A stretch of 64,000 bases of DNA from Pycnopodia helianthoides (taxonomy: Eukaryota > Echinodermata > Asteroidea > Forcipulatida > Asteriidae), in the NCBI GenBank assembly GCA_032158295.1, contig CM063249.1, positions 342,501-406,500 of the forward strand, in the 5' to 3' direction. The notes under the pieces were generated by a model. The model was not told the origin of the DNA. It searched no databases and saw only the letters and a list, made by a program, of their open reading frames with translations. Each line of letters starts with the position of its first letter. Position 1 is the stretch's first letter. Shown in pieces: positions 57,728 to 64,000 of the stretch. A program made the position numbers and the translations under genes.

Positions 57728-60700
57728 TCAAATTGTAGATGTCCCCAGTCAATTGCCCTCGTGGTTTATTACCTGATAAATTATAGGGAGTAAGGATTAA
57801 TTAGTACAGCATACAAATTATTAGTGGCTCAGGCCTAATAGGCCTTGTGAGCAAATAATTTTTCCCTAAATCTCTAAATAGAGATTTAGAGAAATGATAC
57901 AACTTTGTACTGGATCAATGCAAAGGCACCAAGGCATTGACCATGGTCAGTGAGGCAATCGCCCTCGTAAAATATCAGCCCTGCTAGCTCTTAGAATTGG
58001 CCTCAATAAAGTACTAATTATGTAGCATGGTGTGTAAGGGGAGACACTTACAATGTACTGAGGCTGGCTGCCTTGCATTAAATCAGCAAGATGAAACATT
58101 GGGCTGAATTCAACATTATCATTCCAATTTTTCAGTCGCATTCTGTTATAATAGGCCCCCAACTGCCATGACATTAATTTTTTTTTTAACAAACCCTAAC
58201 CTGCAGTCATATTTTGTCATTCATTTCATGTTGCACTGCAACTACTCATTGGTACATAATTTTTTACTGCGTTTTACAAAGCATTGCAATTTACTTCAGA
58301 TAGGAATTTGCACTCACTCAGCTGAACTAAGTTGTGGTTGTACGCATTCCAAGGGGCAACAAGGCAACATTTGACCAGTGGCATTGGGGCCTCTAGTGAC
58401 GTACATCTCGTACATCAGGCCTGACACATTGACTACAAGTACACAGTTACATGTGTACAGTGTACATGTAGCTACTTTAAAAAGTATAAAATCATACAAA
58501 TTATATTGAGACTATTGATTAGGCCTACTATTCAATGTACAAAGATGTAGTATAGAATGCTGTGCATTTTACACCATAGTGTTAGACAGAGGGGTGTTTT
58601 GGTGTCTTTTGGACACCATGTTTTATCTGTCATTTACATTGTCATATATATGTGAACAATTTGGACACCCAGATTTTAAATTTCCAGCAAATTTGGACGT
58701 ACCCTTTTACCAACTTCCTGGCTAAAACCTTGTTAAGCCATCTCATCAATGTTAAAAACTACATGCCTTAACTGTGTTACATATTTAGATCGTTATTTCA
58801 TATTTTCATGGTCTGTGAGGGTGGAGTTGTGATCAACATCTGTGACTAGTAACCAGATGTTCTTGTTATCACTGCTTTCACATACAACCATAACATATTG
58901 TACTAGCTACTGCATACATGTACATGTATGTAGTGTTGCTCATGAATCAATTGAGTTTCTTACTCAAGGACACAAACTCTGTGACTGGATCGCCTGAGGA
59001 TTCAATCCCTGTCTTCACTTTGCTTGTCCTTCCTGTTCCTTCATGGCCATGATGGCTGATATCACTGTGCTGTCGTGAGGAACATTCGATGGTGCACTGC
59101 AGTATAAACCATTACCATGCTGCCTCCAACTTGGTCATGTTCCTTGTATTCAACAACAGTAATGGGTGCTAAATAATCTTTGTACAAAAAGGAGCCAGAC
59201 TATTTCTCCTTGTAACCTCGGTTTGGTTCTGTTGATTTGAATGGGAGAAAATTAAGATGACTGTACAATGATAAAGGTCTATTGTGCATTGTTGGGACTT
59301 GGGTGGTGTACAGCTTTCAGAGGCAGCCTTTCACCTCGCCCCCCCTCCAGACTTTGCCTTTGGTGGCCATTTTTAATATTAATTAATAAGGGGTAGGGGT
59401 CACCCTTAAAATAACAAACCATGAATGCCGTTTGTAAAATTCACAAATTCGAAGAATTTGTAAGAAAAGTATTATTTGAGTCTAGTGATGTTGGTAAGAC
59501 TATAAAATAAAATACCAATTATCCATGAAAAGCATGTTGTGCACTCATGTACATACATTGCACGGATGTAATTCACTTTTGCAGACTGGCAACTAAGTTT
59601 GTGTTCAGACTTTATTTTTAAACCTGCTAGGTTGTGTTTTAATTTTATTATTAAACAGAAGGACCTTGCACTCACAACATTCCACTTGGGACTCTTTGTG
59701 AATTGTGACTTTATTGACTGAGCTGTCAAGATGCAATAAAAACACACACTCCACAGTAATGAAAGGAGATCTTGCCAGTCTTTTTGCAGCTTACTGCAGA
59801 AATGTAAATTTACCCCCCCCCCCCAGTATAATAGCCTCCAATCAGGCACTATACAATGACTTCCACATCAATGGAGACAGGTTCAGATTATGGTCAGCAA
59901 AGTAAACTCTGCTTTTATGATGTTTGACAATAGCTGGGCATACATCTAGTGGCCTTGAGTGTGAGACTAGGAGCTTTGTGGCAGTGGGGCTGAACTGGGT
60001 AGTACTGGTTTATAAGCAGGATGATGAGTTCATCAAATATTTGGAATTCTTATGTGGGTGGAGAGGGTTTTTGTGTGTGTAGTGGAATTCAGTGGGTTTT
60101 TTTTCGAGGAAATTTGCTTGATAAATTAAGAATTATTTTCAGAATATACATTCTCAAGATGCATCCATGTGGAGCATTCTATTGTTCTTTCCTTAATTGT
60201 CCTTGCATACATGTAGTTAACATCTTCCCATAGACTTTGTACACATCATTTCTAGGAAAGAGCCCCGGTCTTTAGTTTAGACTTCCCTTATGGAGACATT
60301 TTAGTTTCCCTTTTTTGTTCTGTCCTTGGTCTCCATAAGGTACTGTAGGCTACTGAATATGAGCACAATATTGTTTTAGTTTTAGATCACTCTCAACTTT
60401 AAAATCCCATATGGTTTGCACACACATAAACTTAAGTACCATCACAGTGCACTCAGTACCATTCCATGGGTGTACTCAAACTTGAAAAACAACGTGCACA
60501 ATATTTCCTGTCAGGAAACAGGAACATTTGGAAAGAAAGTTCAGAAGAAGAGTAAACAAACCATACATTCTAACTACATACATGTAAAGCTTTGGTGTAA
60601 GCATGACCTCCATGGTTTAAAGGTCATGTATTTTACAAATTTGATACTTAACCCAAGCCACCCTTAAATTAAAATCCAACAGCATGTTTTGTTTATGTTG

Positions 60701-62514
60701 AATTGGAGTACTGAACCACTTTTAAACTGATAGGCTAAATGCTAGGACCAGGCGACCACTAACAGCTTGGTTGTTGAGTTACCATTATTTTTTGTTGGAC
60801 ATTGACTGAGGAAGGATCCTAGTAAATCACCCATAGGGAGTTAGGGTTTGTAGGCCCTAATAATTTATAACAAGCATTACTTTTGTGAAAACAACTGGAT
60901 TGACATGAGTGTAAAGCCCTATTCACACAAGAGCATTTTAGCGGGGGTCCCTTGCTTCAAGCATAGAGAGTCTGTGGGCCCTTTCTATGCTTCAATGTAG
61001 CATGGTTGTAAAATTTTACAAACTGAACTTTTAGTTTTAGTGTGAAAGGACAACAATGTCCCAAGTGCATGTAGTGAAATCCCATCCCAATGGAATGAAC
61101 TGACAGACAACCGGCACTCCTGACTGAGGACCATTTTTACTGGTGCTCGTGTGACAGGACCTTAAGATTCCAAAGTCTATTGCACTTCAATCCTTGGTTT
61201 ACAATGTATCATAGGCCTAGATCTATAAATGCTGGCTTTTACTGCCATTGACCCAGGTTATGTTCTACCTCCATGGTTTATCAGAGCTTGCTCTATGATC
61301 AGAGTTTATCTCAGAAGTTGGACAGAATGTTTGTTTAGCAATTGACAATAACAACCTTTGGGCACACGAACTGACAAACTTACATTAAAAAAAAAAAAAA
61401 AAAAACGATAGTCAGTCAGTACTAAGGTTCTCAACTTTGCGAGGGCAACCCTGCATTGAGTGTGCCACATGAATTGTTGAAAAATCACTTTATGCTGAGG
61501 TGGGTATGAAAGTGGTTAAGGTGCTTGCACTCAGGAAAATCAACTGCTCATATGCCATAAGATTGGAAGCTGGACCATGTGGCATGTCCTAGAGGGGGTG
61601 TCAATCAATATGGGACAGTGCATGGTTTGGTTAGAAAGGACAGGACAAAACTATGACAGCATCTTTCAAGTGTACAAAATCGGTCTGTAAATTGTCTGTC
61701 AATTGTCAATGGTAGATGAACCAAATTATAAAAGACAAATCCTTTGTCTCACTTAGGTGCCGCATTTGAGGGTTTTAAAGGTTGACTTTTAAGTTTGTGA
61801 TGATGTGAACGTTTGAAAAGTGCAACTGGAATGAAAAATGTGCGTAGTTTTGCAAACAAACAAAGTTGCTGCTCATTTGTAATAGACATACTGGTTGTAC
61901 ATGTAGCTCAAAACGTTTACTGGTCCTGAAGTTTTTCACAAGACACGAGCCACAATGAGAAAAACTTAAAATTTAAACACCACAAAGTCAGATTTTTATT
62001 AAAATGCTGTTTTAAATTTCACTTTCTAGACTATAGGTTTAAAAGTTGGTTCTTAGGAGTGCAAAGAGCTCGCCTAAATAATTTAAGGAGATAAGATTAT
62101 AGTTCTTGTGGTCACATTGTAAAATGAAGCAACTGCTCCATCGACAAAGTGTTGTACAAGAACCTTACATGTAGGTCTGGTGGTATTGTACATGTACATC
62201 ATGTACATGTAGGACAATTGGAACTGCTTTCTAGCAACTTGCTTGAGACATATTGACTTCATGTCATGGTGCTCTTTCTGGGTCGGACTGCACAATACAT
62301 ACATGTATATATGTACTCATTGGGGAGATATTTTATCTTGGTGCATGAGGAAGAAGTGGAAATGAACGCTGGTGATGTTGATCGCAGCAGCTGAACTTCG
62401 GTCAGCCAGTGTGAGGTGATTCTAATTCTCAGATGCTCTGTGTTTGTGATGTCAGCCATGGGCATGGTGGGTAGTGAGTGGGTGCATGTACTGTTCATAC
62501 ACTGTACATGTGTG

Positions 62515-62615
62515 TACATGTACATGTACATGTACATGTACATGTACATGTACATGTACATGTGTGTACATGTACATGTTCATGTGTGTACATGTACATG
62601 TACATGTACATGATC
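62515..62615. repeat. (TGTACA)n palindromic hexamer array
   Basis: TGTACA/TACATG units run about 100 bp with TGTG interruptions (62564 and 62585). The hexamer is self-complementary. Scattered single TACATG copies lie at 62180-62310. Confidence 0.95.
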
Positions 62616-64000
62616 AATTCCAAAGAGCTGATGGATGACTTAAATATTACCTTAGAACCAAAAAAGGGGGTCAGAAATTGCTTTCTTTTAATCATTTTTC
62701 CCCCTAAAACTCTGAGCTGTGTACATGTAGGCCTATGTAAAACCATTGCAGTAGTCCATTAAGTTTTAACTTTAGATTTAAAAAAAAATCTAAATCAGTA
62801 TCAGGACTGTGTTATTATTGTCAGACAGATGCAGGCCTGGAATTTCATCTTTGAGAAGGGCGAGGCCATTTTCATTTTGCAGAGGGCACTTCCATTGGAA
62901 AAATCTTAGAGTCTATGAGGAATGTTTGATGGGGTGCCAAGGGCAAGACCAGGGCAACAGAGGCCACTATGGCCTGCTTGTTTGTCCAGGCCTGCAGCTG
63001 TGTAGTTTACCAACATTTCAAAATGGGTTTACACCAGTATCATAGGCCTAAACAGTGTCTAGGTTTCTAGTTGAATGACATTATTTGACATCTGTTAGAA
63101 TTATAATCAGATTTGTTTCCAATTCCGGTAAACCTTGTACATTTACATGTAGTGCAAGTTGCGCCATTGGTCAGTGCAAATTTAAAGGCCGGCTAAGTTA
63201 GGAGTCTGATGTTCAGTTGTGCACATGTGCATCAATTGCATGATTTATTATTTTATTTGGAAAGAATTTTATTAGGTTTCCAGTCAAATGATTGTGCCAC
63301 TTGACATACCAGACCGTGTGGTAATTAAATTGCTCGTCAAGGATCTCTTTCGCCGACTGCAAACTAGGGGAAACAATTAGAATAAATAAATAACAAACGA
63401 TGTACTGCAATCCCATCAGATGTTCTTAGCTCATTGCTTTATCACTCGTTACCTAAATGTATATTTTTGTTTTTAAAAATGATGACAAAGTCAAGTGAAT
63501 TTTTTAAAGAATTCTCATAAAATTGCCTCAAAATTGATTAATCCAGACCATTTGCACTCTGGCCCATAAAAACTTCATTCTTGTGTGGGCAAGGTAGTTT
63601 TACCTTGATAAAGGACAACTCAATGAGTGAAATGTAAGTTTGTACTTTTTTAAGGGGCACCAATGCAATTGAACAGGGGCACAGGCAATTGCCTCCACTG
63701 GCTCCAGGAAGAATCAGGCCTGTGAACTAAAACGCAATTACTGTAAAAACAAATTATAATAATTAAGTAATATAGTAAGAAAGCATTTGTATAGGGCCTT
63801 ATGCAAGGCCTCAAAGTGCCTCACAAAAATACTTCAATCTGCACCTACTGTACATACAGAAAGTACACACTCACAAAATTATCAATCATCCTAAGCAATA
63901 AAATACATTGGAACATTAAAAACACATGATTTGAGTATGAAAATGTAACAATATTATGTATAATATAACATCCAAATATGTAAAACCTTGTCACTTGATT

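Larger units (their letters stand above)
55863..64000 (+). other. Myosin XVIII first large intron (to window edge)
   Basis: No second coding exon is recognised. Apart from the foldback element at 56873-57727 and the TGTACA array at 62510-62610 the interval is AT-rich unique or old-repeat sequence. An A-run lies at 61386-61404. Fragments related to 11440-11530 (near 62935) and to the CASTOR intron 2 duplication (near 57910 and 63665) are present. Confidence 0.5.

Noticed and set aside
62809..63045. Plus ORF of 78 codons as a further myosin exon
   Set aside because: No similarity to the motor domain; part of it is a repeat also found near 11.5 kb.

Overview
This is a non-coding-rich animal nuclear window (introns with consensus GT/AG sites, tRNA-derived SINEs, MITEs, minisatellites, non-LTR and Penelope-like retroelements). 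A secreted HYR-domain gene, a secreted C-type-lectin/LamG/Ig-like gene and a CASTOR gene point to an invertebrate deuterostome, most likely an echinoderm. This is an inference from gene families; no rRNA or mitochondrial marker is present.

Layout. (1) 0-7 kb: the 5' part of a minus-strand secreted HYR-domain gene (signal-peptide exon 6296-6365, HYR exon 5041-5276). A 5'-truncated L2/CR1-like retrotransposon (3.0-4.65 kb) lies downstream, and a head-to-head SINE pair lies just upstream. (2) 7-23.7 kb: no recognisable host gene. It holds dispersed repeats, a TG-rich compound repeat (12.7-13.7 kb), a ~570-bp tandem duplication (16.8-17.9 kb) and a Penelope-like element (18.2-21.2 kb) with inverted terminal copies carrying hammerhead-like ribozyme motifs and bounded by long (TA)n tracts. 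(3) 23.8-40.4 kb: a complete nine-exon minus-strand CASTOR gene (cytosolic arginine sensor of the mTORC1 pathway, 345 codons plus stop). I assembled it by protein similarity and found all splice phases consistent. Its introns contain two large minisatellites (27.0-29.2 kb), several MITEs and a foldback element. (4) 40.5-46.6 kb: no confident gene, several MITEs. (5) 46.6-51.0 kb: the 5' part of a minus-strand secreted CTLD-LamG-Ig gene, with three apparent single-base frame lesions. (6) 51.7-52.9 kb: a 16-bp-unit minisatellite with a higher-order 84-bp period. (7) 53.8-64 kb: the 5' end of a plus-strand unconventional myosin XVIII gene (MYO18A-like). It has a candidate untranslated exon, one large first coding exon (54753-55862) encoding the KE-rich N-terminus and PDZ domain, then more than 8 kb of intron to the window edge.

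The genes do not form an operon-like unit. The lectin-like gene and the myosin gene are divergent, with the 16-bp minisatellite between their 5' ends. CASTOR acts in cytosolic nutrient sensing, myosin XVIII is a cytoskeletal scaffold, and the two lectin/HYR genes encode secreted or surface proteins. Most of the long open frames in the window are simple-sequence or minisatellite artefacts.
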